From NCBI GenBank assembly GCA_031769625.1, contig JAUIMM010000739.1, positions 2,346,001 through 2,410,000 of the forward strand: a stretch of DNA of 64,000 nucleotides, in the 5' to 3' direction. The stretch comes from Taudactylus pleione. Lineage: Eukaryota > Chordata > Amphibia > Anura > Myobatrachidae. A program made the translations under genes and the position numbers. This document shows, one piece after another, positions 1-11,595 of the stretch. The notes beneath the pieces were generated by a model. That model searched no databases. It was not told the DNA's origin and saw only the letters and a program-made list of their open reading frames with translations. Within the stretch, counting starts at the first letter, position 1. Every line of letters begins with the position of its first letter.

Positions 1-3000
1 AGTGACTGCGCTATGTACTGTAGTATGCCCTGTCTAGCACTGCGCTATGTACTGTAGTATGCCCTGTCTAGTGACTGCGCTATGTACTGTAGTATGCCCT
101 GTCTAGGGACTGCGCTATGTACTGTAGTATGCCCTGTCTTGCGACTGCGCTATGTACTGTAGTATGCCCTGTCTAGCGACTGCGCCATGTACTGTAGTAT
201 GCCCTGTCTAGTGACTGCGCCATGTACTGTAGTATGCCCTGTCTAGTGACTGCGCCATGTACTGTAGTATGCCCTGTCTAGCACTGCGCTATGTACTGTA
301 GAGTACGCCCTGTCTAGTGACTGCGCCATGTACTGTAGTACGCCCTGTCTAGTGACTGCGCCATGTACTGTAGTACGCCCTGTCTAGTGACTGCGCCATG
401 TACTGTAGTACGCCCTGTCTAGTGACTGCGCCATGTACTGTAGTACGCCCTGTCTAGTGACTGCGCCATGTACTGTAGTACGCCCTGTCTAGTGACTGCG
501 CCATGTACTGTAGTACGCCCTGTCTAGTGACTGCGCCATGTACTGTAGTACGCCCTGTCTAGTGACTGCGCCATGTACTGTAGTACGCCCTGTCTAGTGA
601 CTGCGCCATGTACTGTAGTACGCCCTGTCTAGTGACTGCGCCATGTACTGTAGTACGCCCTGTCTAGTGACTGCGCCATGTACTGTAGTACGCCCTGTCT
701 AGTGACTGCGCCATGTACTGTAGTACGCCCTGTCTAGTGACTGCGCCATGTACTGTAGTACGCCCTGTCTAGTGACTGCGCCATGTACTGTAGTACGCCC
801 TGTCTAGTGACTGCGCCATGTACTGTAGTACGCCCTGTCTAGTGACTGCGCCATGTACTGTAGTACGCCCTGTCTAGTGACTGCGCCATGTACTGTAGTA
901 TGCCCTGTCTAGTGACTGCGCCATGTACTGTAGTATGCCCTGTCTAGTGACTGCGCCATGTACTGTAGTATGCCCTGTCTAGCACTGCGCTATGTACTGT
1001 AGTATGCCCTGTCTAGTGACTGCGCTATGTACTGTAGTATGCCCTGTCTAGTGACTGCGCTATGTACTGTAGTATGCCCTGTCTAGTGACTGCGCTATGT
1101 ACTGTAGTATGCCCTGTCTACTGACTGCGCTATGTACTGTAGTATGCCCTGTCTACTGACTGCGCTATGTACTGTAGTATGCCCTGTCTACTGACTGCGC
1201 CATGTACTGTAGTATGCCCTGTCTACTGACTGCGCCATGTACTGTAGTATGCCCTGTCTAGTGACTGCGCCATGTACTGTAGTATGCCCTGTCTAGTGAC
1301 TGCGCCATGTACTGTAGTATGCCCTGTCTAGTGACTGCGCCATGTACTGTAGTATGCCCTGTCTAGTGACTGCGCCATGTACTGTAGTATGCCCTGTCTA
1401 GGGACTGCGCTATGTACTGTAGTATGCCCTGTCAAGTGACTGCGCTATGTACTGTAGTATGCCCTGTGTAGTGACTGCGCTATGTACTGTAGTATGCCCT
1501 GTCTACTGACTGCGCTATGTACTGTAGTATGCCCTGTCTAGTGACTGCGCTATGTACTGTAGTATGCCCTGTCTAGCACTGCGCTATGTACTGTAGTATG
1601 CCCTGTCTAGCACTGCGCTATGTACTGTAGTATGCCCTGTCTAGCACTGCGCTATGTACTGTAGTATGCCCTGTCTAGCACTGCGCTATGTACTGTAGTA
1701 TGCCCTGTCTAGTGACTGCGCTATGTACTGTAGTATGCCCTGTCTAGTGACTGCGCTATGTACTGTAGTATGCCCTGTCTAGTGACTGCGCCATGTACTG
1801 TAGTATGCCCTGTCTAGTGACTGCGCCATGTACTGTAGTATGCCCTGTCTAGTGACTGCGCCATGTACTGTAGTATGCCCTGTCTAGCACTGCGCTATGT
1901 ACTGTAGTATGCCCTGTCTAGTGACTGCGCTATGTACTGTAGTATGCCCTGTCTAGTGACTGCGCTATGTACTGTAGTATGCCCTGTCTAGTGACTGCGC
2001 TATGTACTGTAGTATGCCCTGTCTACTGACTGCGCTATGTACTGTAGTATGCCCTGTCTACTGACTGCGCTATGTACTGTAGTATGCCCTGTCTACTGAC
2101 TGCGCTATGTACTGTAGTATGCCCTGTCTACTGACTGCGCTATGTACTGTAGTATGCCCTGTCTACTGACTGCGCCATGTACTGTAGTATGCCCTGTCTA
2201 GTGACTGCGCCATGTACTGTAGTATGCCCTGTCTAGTGACTGCGCCATGTACTGTAGTATGCCCTGTCTAGTGACTGCGCCATGTACTGTAGTATGCCCT
2301 GTCTAGGGACTGCGCTATGTACTGTAGTATGCCCTGTCAAGTGACTGCGCTATGTACTGTAGTATGCCCTGTGTAGTGACTGCGCTATGTACTGTAGTAT
2401 GCCCTGTCTACTGACTGCGCTATGTACTGTAGTATGCCCTGTCTAGTGACTGCGCTATGTACTGTAGTATGCCCTGTCTAGCACTGCGCTATGTACTGTA
2501 GTATGCCCTGTCTAGCACTGCGCTATGTACTGTAGTATGCCCTGTCTAGCACTGCGCTATGTACTGTAGTATGCCCTGTCTAGCACTGCGCTATGTACTG
2601 TAGTATGCCCTGTCTAGTGACTGCGCTATGTACTGTAGTATGCCCTGTCTAGTGACTGCGCTATGTACTGTAGTATGCCCTGTCTAGTGACTGCGCTATG
2701 TACTGTAGTATGCCCTGTCTAGTGACTGCGCCATGTACTGTAGTATGCCCTGTCTAGTGACTGCGCCATGTACTGTAGTATGCCCTGTCTAGTGACTGCG
2801 CCATGTACTGTAGTATGCCCTGTCTAGCACTGCGCTATGTACTGTAGTATGCCCTGTCTAGTGACTGCGCTATGTACTGTAGTATGCCCTGTCTAGTGAC
2901 TGCGCTATGTACTGTAGTATGCCCTGTCTAGTGACTGCGCTATGTACTGTAGTATGCCCTGTCTACTGACTGCGCTATGTACTGTAGTATGCCCTGTCTA

Positions 3001-3801
3001 CTGACTGCGCTATGTACTGTAGTATGCCCTGTCTACTGACTGCGCTATGTACTGTAGTATGCCCTGTCTACTGACTGCGCTATGTACTGTAGTATGCCCT
3101 GTCTAGTGACTGCGCCATGTACTGTAGTATGCCCTGTCTAGTGACTGCGCCATGTACTGTAGTATGCCCTGTCTAGTGACTGCGCCATGTACTGTAGTAT
3201 GCCCTGTCTAGTGACTGCGCCATGTACTGTAGTATGCCCTGTCTAGGGACTGCGCTATGTACTGTAGTATGCCCTGTCAAGTGACTGCGCTATGTACTGT
3301 AGTATGCCCTGTGTAGTGACTGCGCTATGTACTGTAGTATGCCCTGTCTACTGACTGCGCTATGTACTGTAGTATGCCCTGTCTAGTGACTGCGCTATGT
3401 ACTGTAGTATGCCCTGTCTAGCACTGCGCTATGTACTGTAGTATGCCCTGTCTAGCACTGCGCTATGTACTGTAGTATGCCCTGTCTAGCACTGCGCTAT
3501 GTACTGTAGTATGCCCTGTCTAGCACTGCGCTATGTACTGTAGTACGCCCTGTCTAGTGACTGCGCTATGTACTGTAGTACGCCCTGTCTAGTGACTGCG
3601 CTATGTACTGTAGTATGCCCTGTCTAGTGACTGCGCTATGTACTGTAGTATGCCCTGTCTAGTGACTGCGCTATGTACTGTAGTATGCCCTGTCTAGTGA
3701 CTGCGCTATGTACTGTAGTATGCCCTGTCTAGTGACTGCGCCATGTACTGTAGTATCCCCTGTCTACTGACTGCGCTATGTACTGTAGTATGCCCTGTCT
3801 A
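1..3801. repeat. 35-bp minisatellite array, about 108 copies
   Basis: Head-to-tail copies of a 35-bp unit containing ATGTACTGTAGTATGCCC and ending CCTGTCT. A 34-bp form reads AGCACTGCGC where the main form reads AGTGACTGCGC. The array is cut by the window start. Units around 310-890 are nearly identical and carry TACGCCC instead of TATGCCC, which marks a recent local expansion. Rare variants (GTCAAGTGAC, GTGTAGTGAC) recur in the same order three times, showing higher-order duplication. It is upstream of the presumed first exon of GRAMD1B and has no coding potential. Confidence 0.97.
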
Positions 3802-3815
3802 GCACCATATAATCA
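3802..3815. repeat. Left copy of 14-bp target-site duplication
   Basis: GCACCATATAATCA is found here and again at 4662-4675. The two copies bracket a block that starts with an A/T homopolymer tract, the mark of a retroposed insertion. Confidence 0.8.
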
Positions 3816-4661
3816 AAAAAAAATTTTTTTTTTTTTTTTTTTTTTATATGTTATTTGTATATCTAAATATACAGGTGGATCCACTCAACCTTAGAATATC
3901 CTACCCTAGATAACAGTACATTACACCTTTATTAACTAATATCACATTAGAAGGCTGTGGTGGGCTCATCTTATGTATTATTTTTTCACTGGTTCCGGTG
4001 GATTATTGAGGGACTACTTTCACTAGACATAACATATGTATGTTTCCTGTGATCATTGAAATATTGCATCTTAATATGTGTACTAGGTAGGGTGGTACTT
4101 TGATGAATTATCTATTCCAATTGTGCATATATTTATAACTATACCCCCAGCACCATATGCATGGTCTCTGTGATAAGTGAATTATCGCATGTGTACTATT
4201 TAGGGTGGCATTTCGATGAATTGTCGATTTCAGTTGTGTATATCATTAGCAAATATTTATATCTATACTTCCAGTACTGTCAAATAGACCTGGATATAGT
4301 GGATCACTGTTAATAGATATAGTGTATCATACACTATTAATGTTCTTATTTCTCTATGCTGTCTTTGTATAATAAGTTGCTTTCGAGTGTCTATGTTTCA
4401 TTTTAAGAATTTAATAAACTTTAGTTTTAATATCAACATCAATACATCTATTTCAGATATATTAAATGGGTAAATATATGGTGGTCTGTCTGCTAATTGA
4501 GACATTAATGTAAATGTCACATATGATCATGATCTCACTTAGATGTAATCAGTTTGTCCTATTTCTCCAATACTAATTTTGTAGCCATCAATACAGCACA
4601 GGAGTGTTCCCTGATAGGAGTCTTTTCTTTTTTTTTTTTTTTCTCTCCTCTTCTAAACCTT
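3816..4661 (-). mobile_element. Retroposed element with poly-A end, probably a 5'-truncated LINE-like 3' end
   Basis: This 846-bp block lies between perfect 14-bp direct repeats. Its left edge is a short A run followed by about 25 T residues. On the minus strand that is a poly-A tail, so the element is inserted in minus orientation. The right edge has a second T-rich tract at about 4626-4642. Internally, about 4030-4275 holds two diverged copies of a segment of roughly 120 bp; both include a TAGGGTGG core followed by GATGAATT. I see no reverse-transcriptase reading frame, so it would be a 3'-end fragment or a non-coding retrocopy. The family is not identified. Confidence 0.7.
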
Positions 4662-4675
4662 GCACCATATAATCA
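4662..4675. repeat. Right copy of 14-bp target-site duplication
   Basis: Perfect copy of the 14-mer at 3802-3815. Removing the block and one copy would join the end of the 35-bp array directly to the sequence at 4676, so the insertion landed at the array's right edge. Confidence 0.8.
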
Positions 4676-6379
4676 CACAGTTATAATACTATTGGTACTG
4701 TGATCCGCATAAGAGGAGCAATACAGCTGGAAAGGGCCTGTGCGTTCCCTGCATGTCTCTTGTGTCTGGGATTTTGGTAAATGTGCCGCTGTTACTGCAT
4801 GTTATCATGTCTCCTGTTTTCTTTTCTTCAGCATGAGCGGCAACATATACGCAGAGTAAGAATCCCCCAACCCCCCCCCCCCCCCCGTACTGTGCCCCAG
4901 TCCTCCGCTGCAGGCTATTAGTATGTGCTGGGGACAATTCTCCTTGTGTCTCTGTATCCTGCTGATCCCCAGCCTCCCTCCATTCAATATACACTATCTG
5001 TATTTTATATTGAGTTGATGTCCCCTCTGAGTCCCCACCAGCTTCCATCTCTCCCTGTTCCCCTTTTGATTAGTGCATTTTAGTCATCTTGGAAACTTGC
5101 AGAAGCCAAAGCCTCTGTTTTATTAGGTCACAGCCTGACCCCATCTGTCATCTCGGAGGATGCCCCAGTGTGCTTCCTGCCAGGAGGTACCAGCCTGTCC
5201 CAGCTCTCTGTGTTTACCATACAGTTAATGTTCTATCTCCTACAGGTCCTTATCTCAGTCAGCCTGAGCAGGAGCCAGCAATAAGCTCACTATTCCCATG
5301 TCCCCAGCAGACACTTCCCCACGCTACAGTGGCTACGCGCTTAGTCATTCATTCATTTCCCAATCTGCACACGACGCAGGGTAAGTGCTCAGTGGGTGAG
5401 CTGAGCGCAGGCCTCCGGCACATTAATAGGTTATTTTCCTTCTGGCGAGGGTCGGCCACAATCAGGGACATTATGGAAACTGTTAAAGAATTTAAAAAAA
5501 AAAAAATCAAGTTTTTTTTTGTAACCATAGCGACCATTGCGTCATCCGATGTGTGATAGAGCAGAGTTACCCCAGTAATGTCCTTACACACATCCACCGT
5601 CTGTGAATGGATTGCAGAACAAGCTTCTCCTGGGATAAAAGAGACGCTGTCATGTTGAAGTTTGCGGTGGTGGACTAAGCCTTGGAGAGAAATAAAGTAC
5701 CAGCCAATCAGCTCCTAGCTTCTATGTTACATACAGGCTGTGTCTGAAAAATGACAGTCAGGAGCTGATTGGTTGCCTCTTTATTTCATACATGCGACTT
5801 TCTCGCTGCCACCTCCGGGAGGGGCAGCCAGGTCGGCGCTACAGGGAGCATGGCGGTAATGTTGGGCATGGCAGCGCGATTGCAACATCGCAGATCCAAA
5901 CACCCTCTCTATACCATCTCAATATTTCCGGCATTATAAAGCAGGGGGCTGGGCTACGATGACGCGATTCGAATCATCAGCCCGCTCCGGTCCGCCCACT
6001 TTCGCCATGTTGGTGGGGGGCTGGCGGCCAGTAGGTAAGACATTCCCTCTCTTTTGTGAGCGGTCGGGAGAGCCACCGAATTTTCTGTGGTCTCCCGGCC
6101 ATTGCGGGAGAATCGGCAAGTTATCTCTTTCAAAGGCTTAGTATATAATAATCACAGAAAGAGAGCTCTGTCTATATTCTCAGTAGGTATCTTACACAGG
6201 TGCTACATGCTAGAATGTGACAATACAGCAGGAAGACGCTGGAGTGTTATCGGTTGTGTGGATACAGGTTAATGGTTACATCCTTCTCTGTGTGAGCTGC
6301 TGTAGATTGCAGCCAGTTATTGATTATGAGTGAAACCTCTGAGTGACTAATGAGTAGTTGAGTGTGCTGTAGGTTTCGG
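4676..6379. other. Single-copy upstream sequence, no gene recognised
   Basis: About 1.7 kb of non-tandem sequence. It holds a run of 16 C residues at 4871-4886, short A and T runs near 5494-5520, a foldback element at about 5672-5790, and a stretch at about 5800-6130 with more CpG than its surroundings. The reading frames of 60-155 codons here match no family I know and lack convincing splice or start context. The CpG-richer stretch could belong to an upstream promoter, but nothing else supports that. Confidence 0.5.
5672..5790 (-). mobile_element. Foldback MITE-like element, copy 1
   Basis: Inverted arms around 5691-5716 and 5760-5787 share CCAGCCAATCAGCTCCT and its reverse complement, with ATAAAG/CTTTAT at the outer ends. 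The internal sequence, including GGCTGTGT and GAAAAATGACAGT, is the reverse complement of the core of the element at 15401-15582. The two are therefore the same family in opposite orientation. No transposase is present, so it would be non-autonomous. Confidence 0.65.
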
Positions 6380-8450
6380 TGGCTGGGGATGGTACGGGGG
6401 CAGTGGCAGAGCCCTGTTGCTGCGCAGTGCTGTGGTGGGATGGTATGGGGGCAGTGGCAGAGCCCTGTTGCTGCGCAGTGCTGTGGTGGGATGGTATGGG
6501 GTCAGTGGCAGAGCCCTGTTGCTGGGCAGTGCTGTGGTGGAATGGTATGGGGTCAGTGGCAGAGCCCCGTTGCTGGACAGTGCTGTGGCGGGATGGTATG
6601 GGGGCAGTGGCAGAGCCCTGTTGCTGGGCAGTGCTGTGGTGGGATGGTATGGGGGCAGTGGCAGAGCCCTGTTGCTGGGCAGTGCTGTGGTGGGATGGTA
6701 TGGGGGCAGTGGCAGTGCTGTGGTGGGATGGTATGGGGGCAGTGGCAGAGCCCTGTTGCTGCGCAGTGCTGTGGTGGGATGGTATGGGGTCAGTGGCAGA
6801 GCCCTGTTGCTGGGCAGTGCTGTGGCGGGATGGTATGGGCGCAGTGGCAGAGCCCTGTTGCTGGGCAGTGCTGTGGTGGGATGGTATGGGGGCAGTGGCA
6901 GAGCCCTGTTGCTGGGCAGTGCTGTGGTGGGATGGTATGGGGGCAGTGGCAGTGCTGTGGTGGGATGGTATGGGGGCAGTGGCAGTGCTGTGGTGGGATG
7001 GTATGGGGCAGTGGCAGTGCTGTGGTGGCATGGTATGGGGGCAGTGCTGTGGTGGGATGGTATGGGGGCAGTGGCAGTGCTGTGGTGGGATGGTATGGGG
7101 GCAGTGGCAGAGCCCTGTTGCTGGGCAGTGCTGTAGTGGGATGATATGGGGGCAGTGGCAGAGCCCTGTTGCTGGGCAGTGCTGTGGTGGGATGGTATGG
7201 GGGCAGTGGCAGTGCTGTGGTGGGATGGTATGGGGGCAGTGGCAGAGCCCTGTTGCTGCGCAGTGCTGTGGTGGGATGGTATGGGGTCAGTGGCAGAGCC
7301 CTGTTGCTGGGCAGTGCTGTGGTGGGATGGTATGGGGGCAGTGGCAGAGCCCTGTTGCTGGGCAGTGCTGTGGCGGGATGGTATGGGGTCAGTGGCAGAG
7401 CCCTGTTGCTGGGCTGTGGTGGGATGGTATGGGGGCAGTGGCAGAGCCCTGTTGCTGGGCAGTGCTGTGGTGGGATGGTATGGGGGCAGTGGCAGTGCTG
7501 TGGTGGGATGGTATGGGGGCAGTGGCAGTGCTGTGGTGGGATGGTATGGGGCAGTGGCAGTGCTGTGGTGGCATGGTATGGGGGCAGTGCTGTGGTGGGA
7601 TGGTATGGGGGCAGTGGCAGTGCTGTGGTGGGATGGTATGGGGGCAGTGGTAGTGCTGTGGTGGGATGGTATGGGCGCAGTGGCAGAGCCCTGTTGCTGT
7701 GCAGTGCTGTGGTGGGATGGTATGGGGTCAGTGGCAGAGCCCTGTTGCTGGGCAGTGCTGTGGCAGGATGGTATGGGGGCAGTGGCAGAGCCCTGTTGCT
7801 GGGCTGTGGTGGGATGGTATGGGGGCAGTGGCAGAGCCCTGTTGCTGGGCAGTGCTGTGGTGGGATGGTATGGGGGCAGTGGCAGAGCCCTGTTGCTGGG
7901 CAGTGCTGTGGTGGGATGGTATGGGGGCAGTGGCAGAGCCCTGTTGCTGGGCAGTGCTGTGGTGGGATGGTATGGGGGCAGTGCTGTGGTGGGATGGTAT
8001 GGGGGCAGTGGCAGAGCCCTGTTGCTGGGCAGTGCTGTGGTGGGATGGTATGGGGGCAGTGGCAGAGCCCTGTTGCTGGGCAGTGCTGTAGTGGGATGGT
8101 ATGGGGGCAGTGGCAGAGCCCTGTTGCTGGGCAGTGCTGTGGTGGGATGGTATGGGGGCAGTGGCAGAGCCCTGTTGCTGGGCAGTGCTGTGGTGGGATG
8201 GTATGGGGGCAGTGGCAGTGCTGTGGTGGGATGGTATGGGGGCAGTGCAGAGCCCTGTTGCTGGGCAGTGCTGTAGTGGGATGGTATGGGGGCAGTGGCA
8301 GAGTCCTGTTGCTGGGCAGTGCTGTGGTGGGATGGTATGGGGGCAGTGGCAGTGCTGGGATGGTATGGGGGCAGTGGCAGGGCCCTGTTGCCGGGCAGTG
8401 CTGTGGTGGGATGGTATGGGGGCAGTGGCAGTGCTGTGGTGGGATGGTAG
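6380..8450. repeat. G-rich 51-bp minisatellite array upstream of exon 1
   Basis: Units of about 51 bp contain GTGGTGGGATGGTATGGGGG followed by CAGTGGCAGAGCCCTGTTGC. Shorter forms of about 33 bp lack the AGCCCTGTTGCTGGGC part. A rare GTGGTGGCATGG variant at about 7022 and 7562 lies in matching context, pointing to a 540-bp higher-order duplication. Most units are multiples of three long and free of stops, so several frames on both strands stay open. The predicted polypeptides (for example repeats rich in Pro-Tyr-His-Pro-Thr-Thr on the minus strand) are artefacts. The array ends about 370 bp before the presumed GRAMD1B start codon. Confidence 0.95.
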
Positions 8451-8823
8451 AGTGGGTTCCTCTTGCTGGGATTGCCTGTGTTGATCTCTCTAGGATTCCT
8501 CCCTCTTCCTGCTGCTGTGTTGTTCATAACATCTGCTGGGGCTGACACAGCCAGGGTTACTGTAGGGCAGAGGCCCACGTGGGTTTGGAGGAGGGGAGGG
8601 GCTGTGTGTGTGATAGGGACAGCTAGTGTGAGCAGGAGACAGACCCCGCAGTCAGTTGAGTGGAGTTACTTGCACTTTGTTATTGTGGAGTTTGGAAGTT
8701 GGCGTGGGAGCCAGAGTGGCACATTAGTGGTCCTTACGCAGCTGTGCCCGCTGTCTCTGGTGGTGAGGAGTGACGGAGCGCAGTGCCAGGCAGCCTGGAG
8801 ATAATAACCCCCACAGTGGGAAG
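8451..8823 (+). promoter_or_regulatory. GRAMD1B: Presumed promoter and 5'UTR of the upstream GRAMD1B transcript
   Basis: Non-repetitive stretch between the G-rich array and the first coding ATG. It contains a CACGTG E-box at about 8577 and a GGAGGGGAGGGG tract at about 8588, and no clear TATA box. An in-frame TGA at 8764-8766 separates it from the open frame, so the leader does not extend the protein. The assignment rests on position only; the transcription start cannot be placed. Confidence 0.35.
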
Positions 8824-9027
8824 ATGAAGGAGGAGGCAGAGGATGGGGTACTTGCCATGCTACAGGATGAAGACTCTGTGGAGGAGCAGCTGATGGATGA
8901 GTCCCTGGCAGAGTGGCAGCCGGACCCTGAGCAGGAAGACGCTTTGCTCTGGTACCTGGAACAGATCCAGAGTTTCCCCCAGGAGCTCGCTGTCCAGAGT
9001 AGCTGGGAATGGGAAGATGTTCCAGCT
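8824..9027 (+). CDS. GRAMD1B: Exon 1: acidic N-terminus (68 codons), inferred
   Basis: The start codon at 8824 has A at -3 (AAGATGA), and an in-frame stop lies 57 bp upstream. The 68 residues are strongly acidic and begin MKEEAEDGVLAMLQDED; a later stretch reads ALLWYLEQIQSF and the exon ends EWEDVPA. The frame then meets a donor (GCT|GTGAGT) at 9028 in phase 0, which matches the phase-0 acceptor of exon 2. Beyond the donor the frame runs into CA-rich minisatellite and stops looking like protein. I do not recognise this N-terminus from the canonical GRAMD1B isoform, so it may be an alternative first exon, or belong to another gene. Transcript evidence would decide. Confidence 0.6.
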
Positions 9028-9045
9028 GTGAGTGCGAGACCTATG

Positions 9046-11595
9046 CATGTACACACCCAGCACATACACACATCCATGCACACACACACCCAGCACATAT
9101 ACACATCCATGTACACACACACCCAGCACATATACACACATCTATGCTCACATACCCCTGTACATACAGTATATACACATCCATGCACACATACCCCTGT
9201 ACATACAGTATATACACATCCATGCACACATACCCCTGTACACACGCAGCACATATACATACATCCATGCACACACATACCCTTATACATACAGTATATA
9301 CACACATCCACGCACACATACCCATGTACATATACACACATCCATGCTCACATGCCCCTGTACATACAGTATACACACATCCATGCACACACACACCCAG
9401 CACATACACACATCCATGCACACACACACCCAGCACATACACACATCCATGCACACACACACCCAGCACATATACACACATCCATGCACACACACACCCA
9501 GCACATACACACATCCATGTACACACACACCCAGCACATACACACATCCATGTACACACACACCCAGCACATATACACACATCTATGCACACATACCCCT
9601 GTACATACAGTATATACACATCCATGCACACACACACCCAGCACATACACACATCCATGCACACACACACCCAGCACATATACACACATCCACACACACC
9701 CCCCTGTACATACAGTATATACACATCCACGCACACATACCCCTGTACATACAGTATATACACATCCATGCACACATACCCCTGTACATACAGTATATAC
9801 ACATTCATGCACACATACCCCTGTACATACAGTATATACACATCCATGCACACACACACCCAGCACATATACACACATCCATGCACACACCCAGCACATA
9901 TACACACATCCACACACACCCCCCTGTACATACAGTATATACACATCCACGCACACATACCCCTGTACATACAGTATATACACATCCATGCACACATACC
10001 CCTGTACATACAGTATATACACATCCATGCACACATACCCCTGTACATACAGTATATACACATCCATGCACACATGCCACTGTACATACAGTATACACAC
10101 ATCCATGCACACATACCCCTGTACATACAGTATATACACATCCACGCACACATACCCCTGTACATACAGTATATACACATCCACGCACACATACCCCTGT
10201 ACATACAGTATATACACATCCATGCACACATACCCCTGTACATACAGTATACACACATCAATGCACACATACCCCTGTACATACAGTATATACACATCCA
10301 TGCACACATACCCCTGTACATACAGTATACACACATCCATGCACACATACCCCTGTACATACAGTATACACACATCCATGCACACACACCCCTGTACATA
10401 CAGTATATACACATCCACGCACACATACCCCTGTACATACAGTATATACACATCCACGCACACATACCCCTGTACATACAGTATATACACATCCACGCAC
10501 ACATACCCCTGTACATACAGTATATACACATCCATGCACACATACCCCTGTACATACAGTATACACACATCAATGCACACATACCCCTGTACATACAGTA
10601 TATACACATCCATGCACACATACCCCTGTACATACAGTATACACACATCCATGCACACATACCCCTGTACATACAGTATACACACATCCACGCACACACA
10701 CCCCTGTACATACAGTATATACACATCCACGCACACATACCCCTGTACATACAGTATATACACATCCACGCACACATACCCCTGTACATACAGTATATAC
10801 ACATCCACGCACACATACCCCTGTACATACAGTATATACACATCCACGCACACATACCACTGTACATACAGTATATACACATCCACGCACACATACCCCT
10901 GTACATACAGTATACACACATCAATGCACACATGCCACTGTACATACAGTATACACACATCCACACACACATACCCTGTACATACAGTATATACACATCC
11001 ACGCACACATACCCCTGTACATACAGTATATACACATCCATGCACACATACCCCTGTACATACAGTATACACACATCCACACACACATACCCCAGTACAT
11101 ACAGTATATACACATCCATGTACACATACCCCTGTACATACAGTATACACATCTATGCACACATACCCCTGTACATACAGTATACACATCTATGCACACA
11201 TACCCCTGTACATACAATATACACACATCCATGCACACATACCCCTGTATATACAGTATACACACATCCATGTACACATACCCCTGTATATACAGTATAC
11301 ACACATCCATGTACACATACCCCTGTATATACAGTATACACACATCCATGTACACATACCCCTGTACATACAGTATATACACATCCATGCACACATACCC
11401 CTGTACATACAGCATATACACATCCATGCACACATACCCCTGTACATACAGTATACACACATACATGCACACATACCCCTGTACATACAATATATATACA
11501 TACATGCACACATACCCCTGTATATACAGTATACACATCTATGCACACATACCCCTGTATATACAGTATACACATCTATGCACACATACCCCTGT
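9046..11595. repeat. 39-bp CA/TA-rich minisatellite array in intron 1
   Basis: It starts about 20 bp after the exon 1 donor. Early units are irregular (CATCCATGCACACACACACC followed by CAGCACATA). From about 9580 a 39-bp unit takes over, with CACACATACCCCTGTACATA and CAGTATATACAC. Alternating purine-pyrimidine steps dominate. The rare ATCAATGCAC variant occurs at 10258, 10570 and 10921, spacings of 312 and 351 bp (8 and 9 units). Because 39 is a multiple of three, all frames remain open for long distances; those ORFs are not genes. Confidence 0.96.

Noticed and set aside
5089..5556. 155-codon plus-strand frame as a gene
   Set aside because: No family resemblance; ends in A/T runs; no supporting neighbours.
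6347..8578. 743-codon minus-strand and several plus-strand open frames over the G-rich array, mucin-like repeats
   Set aside because: Unit lengths are multiples of three without stop words, so several frames on both strands are open. No start context, splice sites or non-repeat domain.
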